From the IMG/VR virus record IMGVR_UViG_3300042562_001138, positions 1 through 64,000 of that record: a DNA stretch of 64,000 nucleotides. One strand, written 5' to 3'. The DNA comes from a virus. This document shows, piece by piece, positions 42,914 through 52,024 of this stretch (its first letter is position 1; each line of letters starts with the position of its first letter). The position numbers and the translations under genes are program-made. The notes under the pieces were generated by a model. It was not told the origin of the DNA and made no database searches. It saw nothing but the letters and a program-made list of their open reading frames with translations.

Positions 42914-44332
42914 TTACACTCTTTCAATGTAAAAGAATCTGTTACCACCAATACCTTCGAAACCTACTGAATCAGAGTATCTCATTGATACGACATCTCT
43001 ACCGTTTTCAAATTGAGAGAAACCTTCAACATAAGCTCTCTTGTTTAATCTAGTTCCATTCTCGTCCACTAAGTAACGAACTCTTAAAGATGACATTTTC
43101 TCACCTGTTTTAGAATCCATTTTAGCATCCATTGGGATAATCATACCCTCATAAGGATAACCATAACCTTGTGCACCTAAAGACTGTAAATCATTGAATG
43201 AATCCATTGTCTTTTTCTTGAATACATAGTTACCGATTTTGTAAGAATCAAATTGGTAGTTGATTGAAGCATCTGTACCGAAACTGTACGCTCCAAATGT
43301 AACTGCACCATTTTGTCTTGAATCAGCTAATACCTCATCAATTGCTAAAGACAACTGAATACCACACATGAACAAGTTTTCTTTAGCTCCTTTTTGAGAA
43401 TCTAAAGTAACTACGATTTCATCCATATCCGCTTTACTGAAACCAGTTAAAGCTGAATAACCCAAAGTGTTACCTTGTGATTGAATGAAAGGAATTAAAC
43501 CCTCTGTTGTTAATGTAGGTACTCCTGCTGTTGCTTGTGCATTAGCTAAAGTAACGTTAGTTGTTTTCTTGTTAGTTAACAAACCTAACTCTCTAGTGTT
43601 TAAGAAACGTACATACGCATCCTCTTCACCTTTTAAAACGTAGTATTTTCCTTTTTGTCCGTTAGTGCCTGTAAACTCTACCCAAGTTTGTAATCCTTTT
43701 GCAGTACCAGGTAATTCAAAAGTGTCTTTGAAAAACTGTACGTTGTTAGAATACTTAGATACTTTACTTGCTCTTGATTCTGGTTGAACATCGCCCTCAC
43801 CGAAAGCGTTACCTACAATTGCAATTTCACTTGCAGAAGCGATAGCCGGGATAGATACACCTGTTTCTAAAGGAATAGCAGTAAAAGTTCCTGCACCTTT
43901 GTTAACTGATTGTACACGAGCTAAAATCATACTAGAACTATTAACTACACCTGATGCAGGTTTAATAGAAATAATATCACCAACTCTTGCTACTACGATG
44001 TCTTTATCAACACTACCTACGAAAGGAGCTTGACCTAAAGAATAAGTATCAGTTGCGTTAGCAGCTAAAGTGAAAGTTGCCGAAGCACCTGCACCTGCAC
44101 CTGCTGTTGTAGCGTTCAATTTAGGGTAAATACGACCTTCCTCAAAGTGGAAATATTCGTAACCCATAACTGGTTTCGCATAGTTAATGTTCATTAAGAA
44201 CTCGGATAAATACTGATTTCCGTATCTTCTTCCTAATTCATTGTCAAATTGTGGTTTGTGCAAATCCATTGCTGATACGAAGCCATAATCTGCTTGCGTT
44301 CCAAAACCACCTGGTTCAAAAGGTAATGCCAT
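42914..44332 (-). CDS. Major capsid protein, 472 aa
   Basis: Placed after portal and scaffold and followed by a terminator, as expected for the most abundant virion protein. It begins MALPFEPGGFGTQADYGFVSAMDLHKPQFDNELGRRYGNQYLSEFL. Long Ala/Thr/Gly strands, KSYSNNVQFFKDTFELPG-type motifs and the ending YSDSVGFEGIGGNRFFYIERV are consistent with an HK97-fold capsid of the crAss-like/podovirus type. Size (about 51 kDa) is also typical. Codon choice is somewhat less AT-biased than in neighbours, consistent with high expression. No protease is evident nearby. Confidence 0.8.
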   Translation of the reverse strand: MALPFEPGGFGTQADYGFVSAMDLHKPQFDNELGRRYGNQYLSEFLMNINYAKPVMGYEYFHFEEGRIYPKLNATTAGAGAGASATFTLAANATDTYSLGQAPFVGSVDKDIVVARVGDIISIKPASGVVNSSSMILARVQSVNKGAGTFTAIPLETGVSIPAIASASEIAIVGNAFGEGDVQPESRASKVSKYSNNVQFFKDTFELPGTAKGLQTWVEFTGTNGQKGKYYVLKGEEDAYVRFLNTRELGLLTNKKTTNVTLANAQATAGVPTLTTEGLIPFIQSQGNTLGYSALTGFSKADMDEIVVTLDSQKGAKENLFMCGIQLSLAIDEVLADSRQNGAVTFGAYSFGTDASINYQFDSYKIGNYVFKKKTMDSFNDLQSLGAQGYGYPYEGMIIPMDAKMDSKTGEKMSSLRVRYLVDENGTRLNKRAYVEGFSQFENGRDVVSMRYSDSVGFEGIGGNRFFYIERV

Positions 44333-44355
44333 AATGTAAAAAATAATTTAAAAAT

Positions 44356-45537
44356 TTATAAACCCAATAATTTGTTAATGCCTAAATCAATAGGCGATTT
44401 TACTTTCTCTCCTCCACCTTTTTGACTTCCATCAAAATTGATATTGGAAATATCCTTAATAACCTCTTCTGCTTTATTATTTGCGTTTTGTTGGATTAAG
44501 GTTTTAACAACTGTTTTCCAATTCTTCATCATGAACAAGTCTTGTCGCATTGATTTAAAATCAAAAGTGTTGTTTTCTTTATCCTGATAACGTTTATACA
44601 ATTCAGCCGAATCAGTAATTGATTTTTCCAAGAAATCTATATCCTCGTCTGCTACCTTAAAGTTGTACTTCTTGTCTTTGTCTAAGCTAAAAACTACTTC
44701 TTTAAAATCACTTACATTGGACTTTACTACGTTATTCCATTTAGCAACCATCTCCTTTTGCTTTTCTAATTCCTCCTCGTTCGATTTGGTATCAGGCTTT
44801 AAGTTGATTTTTGGTAAGTCAAATTGTGTATCGTCCTTTAACTTCGATATATTATCTCGGTAATCTTTTAATTTTCTTTTCAAAGAACTCTTTAATCTTT
44901 TATTCTCTAATATTTCTCTGCTATCAGCTAACTCTTCATCAAAGCCAAACGTAGCATCAAATATTTCTAATTCATCTGCAATATCCTCTTCACTATAACC
45001 CTCCTGCTTCAATCCATTTACAAAAACCGTTCTGTCATCAAGCTTACTAACATCCATTGTTTTAATGTCTGCTATCTGCTTTATCTTATTCCAATCTATC
45101 TCACCATCTACCAACAACCCTGCTACTTTCTCTAAATCGTTATCCGATAGTATTGGTTTTCTTTCTTTTAATTCCTTGTATTCCGTTACTAATTGTGTAA
45201 CATCCTCAATCCCTAAATCAGGATACAATTCCTTAAATTTCTCATTTATGTCAAAACTAACTACCTCTTCTTTTTTTTCTTCTTTTACCTCTACTCCTTT
45301 ATCGCTAAAATCAAAAGTATCAACCCCATCAACACTGCTGTCTTTATTAATAACATCCTCTTCTTTTTTATCAGTTAATACTTCTTCTTTTATATCTTCT
45401 TTTACTTCCAATTCTTTTGTTTCTACAATATTATCTAAAAACTCTGGTCTTGATTCTCCATCGTTAACCTCGTCCTTAACCTCTACTGTAACGCCCTCTT
45501 GCTTTTCCAATTGAGCTTTAATTATATTCTCTAACAT
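44356..45537 (-). CDS. Scaffold-like protein, 393 aa
   Basis: Acidic, Lys/Glu-rich, coiled-coil protein (MLENIIKAQLEKQEGVTVEVKDEV..., VETKELEVKEDIKEEVLTDKKEED), ending in a Gly/Lys patch (GSQKGGGEKVKSPIDLGINKLLGL). Such composition directly upstream of the capsid gene is classical for capsid scaffolds. The ATG at 45537 is chosen over a non-ATG start 39 bases upstream, because that codon lies inside the promoter's TATATTTG box. It therefore heads a scaffold-capsid transcript. Confidence 0.72.
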   Translation of the reverse strand: MLENIIKAQLEKQEGVTVEVKDEVNDGESRPEFLDNIVETKELEVKEDIKEEVLTDKKEEDVINKDSSVDGVDTFDFSDKGVEVKEEKKEEVVSFDINEKFKELYPDLGIEDVTQLVTEYKELKERKPILSDNDLEKVAGLLVDGEIDWNKIKQIADIKTMDVSKLDDRTVFVNGLKQEGYSEEDIADELEIFDATFGFDEELADSREILENKRLKSSLKRKLKDYRDNISKLKDDTQFDLPKINLKPDTKSNEEELEKQKEMVAKWNNVVKSNVSDFKEVVFSLDKDKKYNFKVADEDIDFLEKSITDSAELYKRYQDKENNTFDFKSMRQDLFMMKNWKTVVKTLIQQNANNKAEEVIKDISNINFDGSQKGGGEKVKSPIDLGINKLLGL

Positions 45538-45573
45538 AATACTTGATTTAGATAAATTTAGTTTATAATAATG

Positions 45574-45602
45574 CAAATATAATAAATTTTATCAATAACC
45601 AA
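45574..45602 (-). promoter_or_regulatory. Promoter for scaffold and capsid genes
   Basis: Minus strand: -33 TTG (45600-45602), 18-base spacer, -7 TATATTTG (45574-45581); consensus of Bacteroidota housekeeping sigma (TTG-N19-TAnnTTTG). It is 37 bases before ATG 45537 in the gap after the portal gene. Confidence 0.65.
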
Positions 45603-45603
45603 A

Positions 45604-47937
45604 TTAATCAAAAGTTTCTAATCGCTTTTCTTCTTTACGTTCCGGTTCAAAATCTAAAGCTTTCTCAAATTTAATTTGCTTAATCTTTTCTTCCCCTCTT
45701 GTTTCTTCTTTCAATATTTCGCCCTCTACGGTTATTCCTGCTAACTGCAATTTAAAGCCATACTCTAATTGTATTTCAGCCATTTTCGCTTGGTTCTTAG
45801 CTTGGATTACTTGTAATTCAGCTTGTGCTGCAACCATAGCTGCTTGTCCTTGTGCTTCTGCGTTAGCTTGTTGTAGCATTAAAGATTTTTGTTCATCAGC
45901 TTCCATTTTCTTTCTTCTCTTCTCCTTCAACAAATCAATAGCAACCTTAGTATTAGTTTTCAACACATCTCTAATTTCAAAAGCATCTTCTAAATCTATA
46001 TTACCATTTGCAATAGCTCTTTCAACTTCCATGTACATTTGCTGTATCTCTTCAATATCAGGCATTAAACCAATCTTGATTCCCAATGTAGCATTTGAAA
46101 TTTCTTTGTTAATTTCTAATATATCAACAGTTTCTTTACCTAATGCAGGTATCAATCCTTTTAATCCATTCGGATACCACTTAGCTTTTAACTGTAACAT
46201 TAAACTTGCGTAATTCACAGTTCTTTCCATAATGGATAAAAATGCTTCGTTTAATGGTCTTGTTGAGTTTCTTGAAGTACCTATTGCCATTTTCTGTACG
46301 CCTACTAATGTTCTATTATCAGGTGTACTTCCATCCCTAAACTCATTGATACCACTTACAGTACGTAACATTTCTAATTCGTAGTTATACAAACTAATAA
46401 AGCCTTGTATCTCGCCAATATTTAAACCATTTGGTGCAGGATTTATTGGACTTCTTTGCATTGTCTGTCCATCTGAATTGGTACCTCTGTAATAGAAGTT
46501 ACCTGTTTGATCGTATATCTCTGTTAACTCTAATGGACTAATTGAACCATTACCCTTACCCATCATCACATCCTCTAATCCAGAAACATCAATCGTTAAA
46601 CCACTTGGCTTTGCCTTGGCTACAAATTGCTGTATCTTTAAATGGATTAATTGTATCTGGTCTGCGTGAGGTATCATACGCTCTACAATGGATTTATTAT
46701 CCATATCGTAAATATCCTGTGCGTAAATTGTGAATCGACTACAAGTTTTATACGAATAAGCTTCATTCATTTTTGGTCTTGGCATATTTTTACGTAAGCC
46801 ATAGTTCATAATGAATTTACTTCCTACAATCCATAAACCATCATAATACACTTCTAAATCTTTACTTAGTACCTCAACTCTTTTTTTAGAATCTTTATTC
46901 GGTACGTATCCCTTACTTTTTTTATTTAAGTAAAAACCATCTTCCTGATAATACTTCTTTTCGTAAGTAATATCAAAATTGCTGCTTCTAAACTCAAAAT
47001 CTAAAACATCAATATAGAAGTCATCAAAATTCTCTAAGCTTCTTGAATCGTTATAGTAATACGCTCCTTTTTCTGATAAAGCATCTACGGAATAACCAAA
47101 GCTATTTCTACCGTAAGTTTTTACAATCTCCAATAATTCATCATCGCTCAATGTTTGATTCCTTAATCTTAAATCATGGAAACTCATTTTAACAACTTCA
47201 CCTGCATATTCAATATCCGAACAATCAGGTCTTGTTGTATATGGTATAACTAAATTTCTTGGGTCAACATAAGCAATTCTTATATCGTAATTAGAATCAA
47301 AGTAAGTTTTAGAAGCTCCCCATTTTAAGGTTACTAAATCTCTTACTATTCGCTTTTTTAATTCCTTGATTTCGTTATTTTGTAAAACATAAGTTAATGC
47401 TAATTCAATAGCTTTTTCACTTGCTTGTTTATACGTGTTCTTTAGGTATGATTTTATTTGCTCTTCATTCTCCATTGTAGGTACTGACTTATCTACAACT
47501 GGCATTCCTGTCGCTTTTTCTATTTCCTTGTTTACATCCTTTAAAATAAAGTTAGCGTATAACTTGGATTTCATTTCATCAAATTGTGTAAGGCTACGGT
47601 CATCAACTGCTTCGGCTGTAATCCTAAACTCTTGATTCATCATTTCCCCCACCAACAAATCCACAAACTTAGGTATAATAGGTACTGGCGTAAAATCTAA
47701 ATTCAAATATGATTGGTCGCCATTTAAACCTAACAAATCCTTAAATTTATCTATACTATGCGTACCCTCTGCATATTTCCTGTTTCTTACAAATTTCTCT
47801 TTCTTATTGAATAAAGAAGATGAATCCTTAGTGTAAACATTATATATTGCACTAGCATATTGTAATCCATAAGACTTGTCTGACTTCTCTTCTCTACTCG
47901 CGTAGCGTGATGGAAAATTTAAAGTTATATCGTTCAT
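45604..47937 (-). CDS. Portal protein, 777 aa
   Basis: Large protein between TerL and scaffold, the standard portal position. N-terminal part has NLDFTPVPIIPKFVDLLVGEMMNQEF (about residues 79-105), a pattern seen in crAss-like/podovirus portals. The central region includes WGASKTYFDSNYDIRIAYVDPRNLVIPY. The long C-terminal helix with Gln/Ala repeats (LMLQQANAEAQGQAAMVAAQAELQVIQAKNQAKMAEIQLEY) would form the barrel or crown inside the capsid. It forms the dodecameric DNA entry and exit ring. Confidence 0.85.
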   Translation of the reverse strand: MNDITLNFPSRYASREEKSDKSYGLQYASAIYNVYTKDSSSLFNKKEKFVRNRKYAEGTHSIDKFKDLLGLNGDQSYLNLDFTPVPIIPKFVDLLVGEMMNQEFRITAEAVDDRSLTQFDEMKSKLYANFILKDVNKEIEKATGMPVVDKSVPTMENEEQIKSYLKNTYKQASEKAIELALTYVLQNNEIKELKKRIVRDLVTLKWGASKTYFDSNYDIRIAYVDPRNLVIPYTTRPDCSDIEYAGEVVKMSFHDLRLRNQTLSDDELLEIVKTYGRNSFGYSVDALSEKGAYYYNDSRSLENFDDFYIDVLDFEFRSSNFDITYEKKYYQEDGFYLNKKSKGYVPNKDSKKRVEVLSKDLEVYYDGLWIVGSKFIMNYGLRKNMPRPKMNEAYSYKTCSRFTIYAQDIYDMDNKSIVERMIPHADQIQLIHLKIQQFVAKAKPSGLTIDVSGLEDVMMGKGNGSISPLELTEIYDQTGNFYYRGTNSDGQTMQRSPINPAPNGLNIGEIQGFISLYNYELEMLRTVSGINEFRDGSTPDNRTLVGVQKMAIGTSRNSTRPLNEAFLSIMERTVNYASLMLQLKAKWYPNGLKGLIPALGKETVDILEINKEISNATLGIKIGLMPDIEEIQQMYMEVERAIANGNIDLEDAFEIRDVLKTNTKVAIDLLKEKRRKKMEADEQKSLMLQQANAEAQGQAAMVAAQAELQVIQAKNQAKMAEIQLEYGFKLQLAGITVEGEILKEETRGEEKIKQIKFEKALDFEPERKEEKRLETFD

Positions 47938-47965
47938 TCCTTATACGTAAAATTTATTTCTTTTA

Positions 47966-47973
47966 CAAATGTA
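47966..47973 (-). promoter_or_regulatory. Candidate -7 promoter element for the portal gene
   Basis: TACATTTG on the minus strand matches TAnnTTTG, 29 bases before the portal ATG in the 43-bp gap after TerL. No clear -33 element. Confidence 0.4.
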
Positions 47974-47980
47974 ATAAATA

Positions 47981-50053
47981 TTATCTATATTGTTTTATCT
48001 TATAGGTTTTTACTAAATTAGATATTCTAGGTAATTGTGTATCAACCTTGCTCATTCTATCGTATCTTGTTGAACCAATTAACGCTAATACCGCCCCTAC
48101 AAATTCATCGTAATCAGTCCATTTGTCAACTTTAAATTGTATAAGGCACTTGCACAATTTATTGAAATACAACTTACCATAACCTTCCTCACTTTCGTTA
48201 TACCCTACATTTTCCAAAATATACATCTCCATTGCTTCAACCAAGGATTGTCTTACCTCCGCACTATTCATTGGTAAACCTTTTTCCTTTTGTTTTTTTG
48301 AACTTGCAGTATGCGTTACCGAAGGTCTATCCATTAAGTAGTTGTAATAACCCTTTGTCCTAAAGTAATTCGTTAAACCTATCTTATTGGTTTCAGCTAA
48401 TACCTCACAGCCATAAAATACACAAGCCTTTAAAATATCATCATAAAAATCTTCCGGATTGCTTGGTCTGTTTACATATTCGCAAATAAACATTTTACTA
48501 AAATCCATATCCATTATATCAAACTTCTTAAAGATATAAAAAGCTCCATTTGATTTTCTGTAATCAGTTGTGTATTTATGGTCATAGGGGTCAACTCCTG
48601 CACTTAATGTTAAAAAATTACCAGGCTTTATAACTCCATGTACGGTGGATACACAATTTCTCTGTTCATGATTCGGCAACCAAACTACACTAAACCTACC
48701 ATTATCACTTTGGATAAAATCAACCTTTGTCCTTGCTTCATCTTTCCATACAAAATTACCCTTAGTTACAAAATTATCATGTAAGGTATTGTTATACTCA
48801 ATCTGCTCATTTAAACGTATTACATCAAATACACTATCCTTACCATCCATGTAAAAAGCTTCATCTATATCCAATGGGTATTTACGCTTATGCGATGCCA
48901 TTGCTTGTGGACTTAAACCTATCCTAGCCTTTTTAATATAACTTAACGCTCCCTCTGTTATCATTTCACCATCCATTCCCATTACAGGTTGTTTTGGATC
49001 TTCTATAACACTTCTACCGTATTCATCTATAAAACCAACTAATCCATGTGTAGCCGGTTTAAAATATCTTAGCAATCCTGAATACGTACTATCCCTACCT
49101 TTATCTAAAGCTTCCCTCAAATCACTATCTATCCATAATCTATAACAATTCTCTCCACCTTTTTTTTCCATTTCCTCCACAGTCGAAGTGTGCAACGATT
49201 TCCCGATTATTCGCTTACCTATCTTCAAACACTCTTTCACAATTAACCAACGATTATAAACATCCACCTCAACCGTTTTACCAATTTCATCATGATAATA
49301 AAACCTCATTTTGGTACCATCATACGCTTCCTCCGAACTAGGTTTAAAATCAATAGCGGAATTAATTACATCCTTATACACCTTTACACCACTCTTCGTA
49401 CTCCTTGTACCCGGCTCCTCAAATCTTAATTCCTTTTGTGGATTAGTATCACCACTATCCACAGGCTTCATGTAATGCTCCATTTTCTTCCAAGAACCAA
49501 TTATCTTTTTGAAAATTATCTTTGCATCACCGCCTGTTTTACTTTGGATACCACAATAGCTTTCTTTGTTTAAAGTAGATATGTTATAAATAATTGCAGA
49601 TGATCTAGCTGTCTTACCATCACGCCTGTTTGTTAATTGTAATAATCCTAAGCACGTTGGTAGTTTTTCTGTATAATCAAACAGCCAAAAGAAATCTCTA
49701 TCCGATTCTTTATAATCTGCAAAACCTTCTGGTAATCTCCAATACGTTAAAAAGAAATAATGGTGCCCGGTTAAATAAGTTATTTCCCCACAGTTGTAAA
49801 ACCAAAATCCCTCTCTCCTACGCTTAAACTCTCTCATTAAATAAGACAACTTCTTTTCATCGTCTAACGCATCAAAAGCTTTCTCTCCTAATACATCCTT
49901 TGGTCTATGCCACTTCTGTTCAGGTACTCTTAAATCCCATCCCATTATGTCCTTCTTATCCTTTGGACATTCTGGTAATTCAAATGTATATTCTCCTACC
50001 TTTACTTCTCTTTGGAAGTCTTTAGGTAATTGTGCAGCAACCTTATTTTCCAT
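47981..50053 (-). CDS. terL: Terminase large subunit, 690 aa
   Basis: DNA-packaging motor. ATPase domain: Walker A-like LTNRRDGKTARSS near residues 139-151, Walker B MRFYYHDEIGKT near 246-257 with catalytic Glu. The nuclease domain in the C-terminal half has AGVDPYDHKYT (first metal Asp) and CEVLAETNKIGL. Length (690 aa) is at the large end and fits crAss-like/podovirus terminases. The N-terminal ~110 residues precede the ATPase and include a Cys/His-rich WFYNCGEITYLTGHHYFF segment. It overlaps the upstream 114-aa gene by 11 bases. No classical terS with a helix-turn-helix is obvious. Confidence 0.92.
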   Translation of the reverse strand: MENKVAAQLPKDFQREVKVGEYTFELPECPKDKKDIMGWDLRVPEQKWHRPKDVLGEKAFDALDDEKKLSYLMREFKRRREGFWFYNCGEITYLTGHHYFFLTYWRLPEGFADYKESDRDFFWLFDYTEKLPTCLGLLQLTNRRDGKTARSSAIIYNISTLNKESYCGIQSKTGGDAKIIFKKIIGSWKKMEHYMKPVDSGDTNPQKELRFEEPGTRSTKSGVKVYKDVINSAIDFKPSSEEAYDGTKMRFYYHDEIGKTVEVDVYNRWLIVKECLKIGKRIIGKSLHTSTVEEMEKKGGENCYRLWIDSDLREALDKGRDSTYSGLLRYFKPATHGLVGFIDEYGRSVIEDPKQPVMGMDGEMITEGALSYIKKARIGLSPQAMASHKRKYPLDIDEAFYMDGKDSVFDVIRLNEQIEYNNTLHDNFVTKGNFVWKDEARTKVDFIQSDNGRFSVVWLPNHEQRNCVSTVHGVIKPGNFLTLSAGVDPYDHKYTTDYRKSNGAFYIFKKFDIMDMDFSKMFICEYVNRPSNPEDFYDDILKACVFYGCEVLAETNKIGLTNYFRTKGYYNYLMDRPSVTHTASSKKQKEKGLPMNSAEVRQSLVEAMEMYILENVGYNESEEGYGKLYFNKLCKCLIQFKVDKWTDYDEFVGAVLALIGSTRYDRMSKVDTQLPRISNLVKTYKIKQYR

Positions 50054-50387
50054 TTATCGCTTTCTCATATACACTCGCTTCTTCTCTATCCACCTCCTCT
50101 ACGTATGTTTCTCCTAAACTATCATATATCTTATCGGCAGTTTCTAAGTATTTCCATATACTATCCGCATACTTAAACGCTCTCTCCATCAACTTATCGT
50201 CCTTATTACTCGCATCCTCCTCTGTAATGTTCGTGTTTTTTAGTATCGAATTATTATTCTTGATGAAATTTCGCAAACTTAAATATGTTTCAGCTTTTAA
50301 GCTTTGGGTATTTATCGCTTTTATTTTGCTCTCTAAATGCTCTACGTATCTACGTATTTCAACATCTTTTATAATCGGTTTCTTCAT
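50043..50387 (-). CDS. Hypothetical helical protein, possible small terminase, 114 aa
   Basis: All-helical, charged protein (VEIRRYVEHLESKIKAINTQSLKAETYLSLRNFIKNNNSIL..., LMERAFKYADSIWKYLETADKIYDSL). Size and placement directly before terL, with overlap, suit a small terminase subunit, but no DNA-binding motif is visible. Alternatively an assembly factor. Confidence 0.45.
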   Translation of the reverse strand: MKKPIIKDVEIRRYVEHLESKIKAINTQSLKAETYLSLRNFIKNNNSILKNTNITEEDASNKDDKLMERAFKYADSIWKYLETADKIYDSLGETYVEEVDREEASVYEKAINGK

Positions 50388-50409
50388 ATTAAATTAAATT
50401 TAGTTACTA

Positions 50410-50417
50410 CAAATATA
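50410..50417 (-). promoter_or_regulatory. Candidate -7 promoter element for the packaging operon
   Basis: TATATTTG on the minus strand, 23 bases before the ATG at 50387 and directly downstream of two terminator hairpins. A -33 TTG is not clear. Confidence 0.5.
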
Positions 50418-50421
50418 CAAT

Positions 50422-50458
50422 AAAAAAAACCCACCGTAATTAAACGATGGGTTTTCCC
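50422..50458 (-). terminator. Hairpin/terminator upstream of the packaging operon
   Basis: AAAACCCACCGT (50426-50437) pairs with ACGATGGGTTTT (50444-50455) with one mismatch and a six-base loop; T-rich on the minus strand side. It is the second of two hairpins in this gap. Confidence 0.7.
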
Positions 50459-50532
50459 ATGCAAAAATCTAAAGAAAGATTGAACAAAAAAGTAAAGTGG
50501 CGATACAAATCTAACAAACTTTTTTATTTAAA

Positions 50533-50583
50533 CAAAAAAAAAGTAGCAGAAAATTCTACTACTTTTTTATTTTTTTTTATTTT
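50533..50583 (-). terminator. Strong bidirectional terminator
   Basis: A 10-bp stem (AGTAGCAGAA at 50542-50551 with TTCTACTACT at 50554-50563, one mismatch) with a two-base loop is flanked by long A and T runs on both sides. It lies a few bases after the stop of the 284-aa gene. Confidence 0.85.
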
Positions 50584-50588
50584 AACAA

Positions 50589-51443
50589 CTATGCGTAAGT
50601 AGTTAATTCAACTAAAGATTTATTAATGTTTAGTTTTTCTAAAAACGATCCGCCATTGTCATAAACAACAGTACAATCATTTACACCTCCTGCTAAAGCA
50701 GTTGTAGTAGTAGCTAATGTACTTGTTAGTGTTGTAGTGATAGCTTCACCATTTAAAGCTTCCGAAGGAGTAGTAGCGGTTACTGTTACAACAGCTCCAT
50801 TTGCAACAGCAGTAAAACCACCAGTTGAAGTGTAAGCGTTAATAGCTGCTGCTGTATTTGTAGCTAACAAAGCTAAACTCGCTCCTGTAATAGCTGTACC
50901 TGTATCAAAGATAGAGTTACCATCAATCTCAATATCGGTTACTGTACCTGCACCTGATGCAAAAGTAATTGTACCGCTAGGATTTACTTGTAAGTAATTT
51001 TCCGCTCCTTTTACTTTCATTCTGTTAATAGCAATTGCAGTTGAAGAATTTAATTCAGTTGCAGCTAATAATTGACTAGATGCAGAAACAATAGTAGCTA
51101 CTGAATCATCAACATCAATTGTTTTAGGTACACTAGAACTTAAATCGTTGTAAGTAACTCTTGAAGTTGAACTACCTAAATCAACTACCAATACAACATC
51201 TGCTTCGTTAATAGCAACAGAAGTACCTAATGACAATTCGCTTAAAGCTAATAATTGTGTACCGGCAGAAACAATGTTTGCAACAGTTTCATCAATATCA
51301 ATGCTTTTAGGAATAGTAGAATTTGTATCTCTGTAAATGATATTGGAAGTTGAACTACCCAAATCTCTTACGAAATTAATGTCGGTTTCATTGATTACAA
51401 CTTGGTTGCCATCTAAATCCGTTAATAATAATAATTTTGACAT
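50589..51443 (-). CDS. FlbD-like repeat protein with shared beta module, 284 aa
   Basis: Residues about 5-65 and 66-128 are two tandem repeats (GNQVVINETDINFVRDLGSSTSN and GTSVAINEADVVLVVDLGSSTSR; each ends in a VANIVSAGTQ/VATIVSASSQ-type helix), with a third partial copy to about 150. The unit resembles the small LTxxNGxxxxINxxxIxxV fold of FlbD-like/phage proteins. Residues about 160-215 are a module (GAGTVTDIEIDGNSIFDTG...AAINAYTSTGGFTA) shared with the 714-aa appendage protein. A strong terminator follows, implying high expression. It may be a capsid-decoration or structural protein (inference). Confidence 0.7.
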   Translation of the reverse strand: MSKLLLLTDLDGNQVVINETDINFVRDLGSSTSNIIYRDTNSTIPKSIDIDETVANIVSAGTQLLALSELSLGTSVAINEADVVLVVDLGSSTSRVTYNDLSSSVPKTIDVDDSVATIVSASSQLLAATELNSSTAIAINRMKVKGAENYLQVNPSGTITFASGAGTVTDIEIDGNSIFDTGTAITGASLALLATNTAAAINAYTSTGGFTAVANGAVVTVTATTPSEALNGEAITTTLTSTLATTTTALAGGVNDCTVVYDNGGSFLEKLNINKSLVELTTYA

Positions 51444-51461
51444 ATATACACAATTTAATGA

Positions 51462-51734
51462 TTAAACAATATCATAAGTAACCTCAACATCAACACCCTC
51501 AAAACATTTCCAAATAATCTTTTCGCCACTATCCACAAATTGTACCTCTATCAAATATCGCCTTACTCCGTACAACTGCAAATAATTCTTATCCCTGTAA
51601 ATATCACTAACAGTAACTTCCTTTCCCTTTACAATAAATCCTTGTCCTTTACGTATAGTAAAAGCTTCTGCCTGGCGTTTGTATATCTTTAATTCGTAAA
51701 TGTATTCTACATCTAAGTCTATCAATGTGTCCAT
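51462..51734 (-). CDS. Hypothetical small protein, 90 aa
   Basis: Beta-rich protein (VEYIYELKIYKRQAEAFTIRKGQGFIVKGKEVTVSDIYRDKNYLQLYGVRRYLIEVQFV) that looks like a small barrel (SH3-like or OB-like). No family recognised. It has a good promoter directly upstream, so it and the 284-aa gene probably form one transcript. Confidence 0.65.
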   Translation of the reverse strand: MDTLIDLDVEYIYELKIYKRQAEAFTIRKGQGFIVKGKEVTVSDIYRDKNYLQLYGVRRYLIEVQFVDSGEKIIWKCFEGVDVEVTYDIV

Positions 51735-51747
51735 GTGAGATTTTTTA

Positions 51748-51777
51748 CAAATATATAACTAATTGTGCAACTATCAA
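51748..51777 (-). promoter_or_regulatory. Promoter with the 9-mer motif in its spacer
   Basis: Minus strand: -33 TTG (51775-51777), 19-base spacer, -7 TATATTTG (51748-51755). The spacer contains TTGCACAATTA, a copy of the genome-wide motif (51761-51769), so a protein binding it would sit between the two promoter boxes. Confidence 0.7.
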
Positions 51778-52010
51778 AAAATAGGTTCTTGCACAATTCC
51801 ATTCCGCCTAAACACCTCCTCAATCTTATTTACATGAACACCATCAAAACGTATTGGACTCATTAACACTTCCTGCTTATGATTCATACATTCACTTAAT
51901 AGCGAAGAACAAAACAACTTGTTTACCTCCACTATCTTTTTATGTGCTTCTATTACATCTATCTTACCTTGTTCCAAAGCTGATAGTATATCCCATGTTT
52001 CTCTTTTCAT
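51774..52010 (-). CDS. Hypothetical small protein, 78 aa
   Basis: Helical protein starting MKRETWDILSALEQGKIDVIEAHKKIVEVNKLFCSSLLSE. Similar openings (LxxLxxGKIxxxEAxxxI) are frequent in small phage proteins of unknown function. Two 9-mers flank the gene (51790 inside its 3' end and 52012 just upstream of its start). Confidence 0.62.
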   Translation of the reverse strand: MKRETWDILSALEQGKIDVIEAHKKIVEVNKLFCSSLLSECMNHKQEVLMSPIRFDGVHVNKIEEVFRRNGIVQEPIF

Positions 52011-52024
52011 AAATTGTGTATTGA

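Noticed and set aside
16643-45514. Many plus-strand open frames opposite virion genes (e.g. 27366-27896, 45065-45514, 23841-24197)
   Set aside because: All lie inside strongly supported minus-strand genes, have Ser/Phe/Leu-rich compositions expected from antisense reading, and lack leaders or operon context.
50043-50387. Confident small-terminase call
   Set aside because: Position fits, but no helix-turn-helix or family motif is visible, so it is listed only as a possibility.
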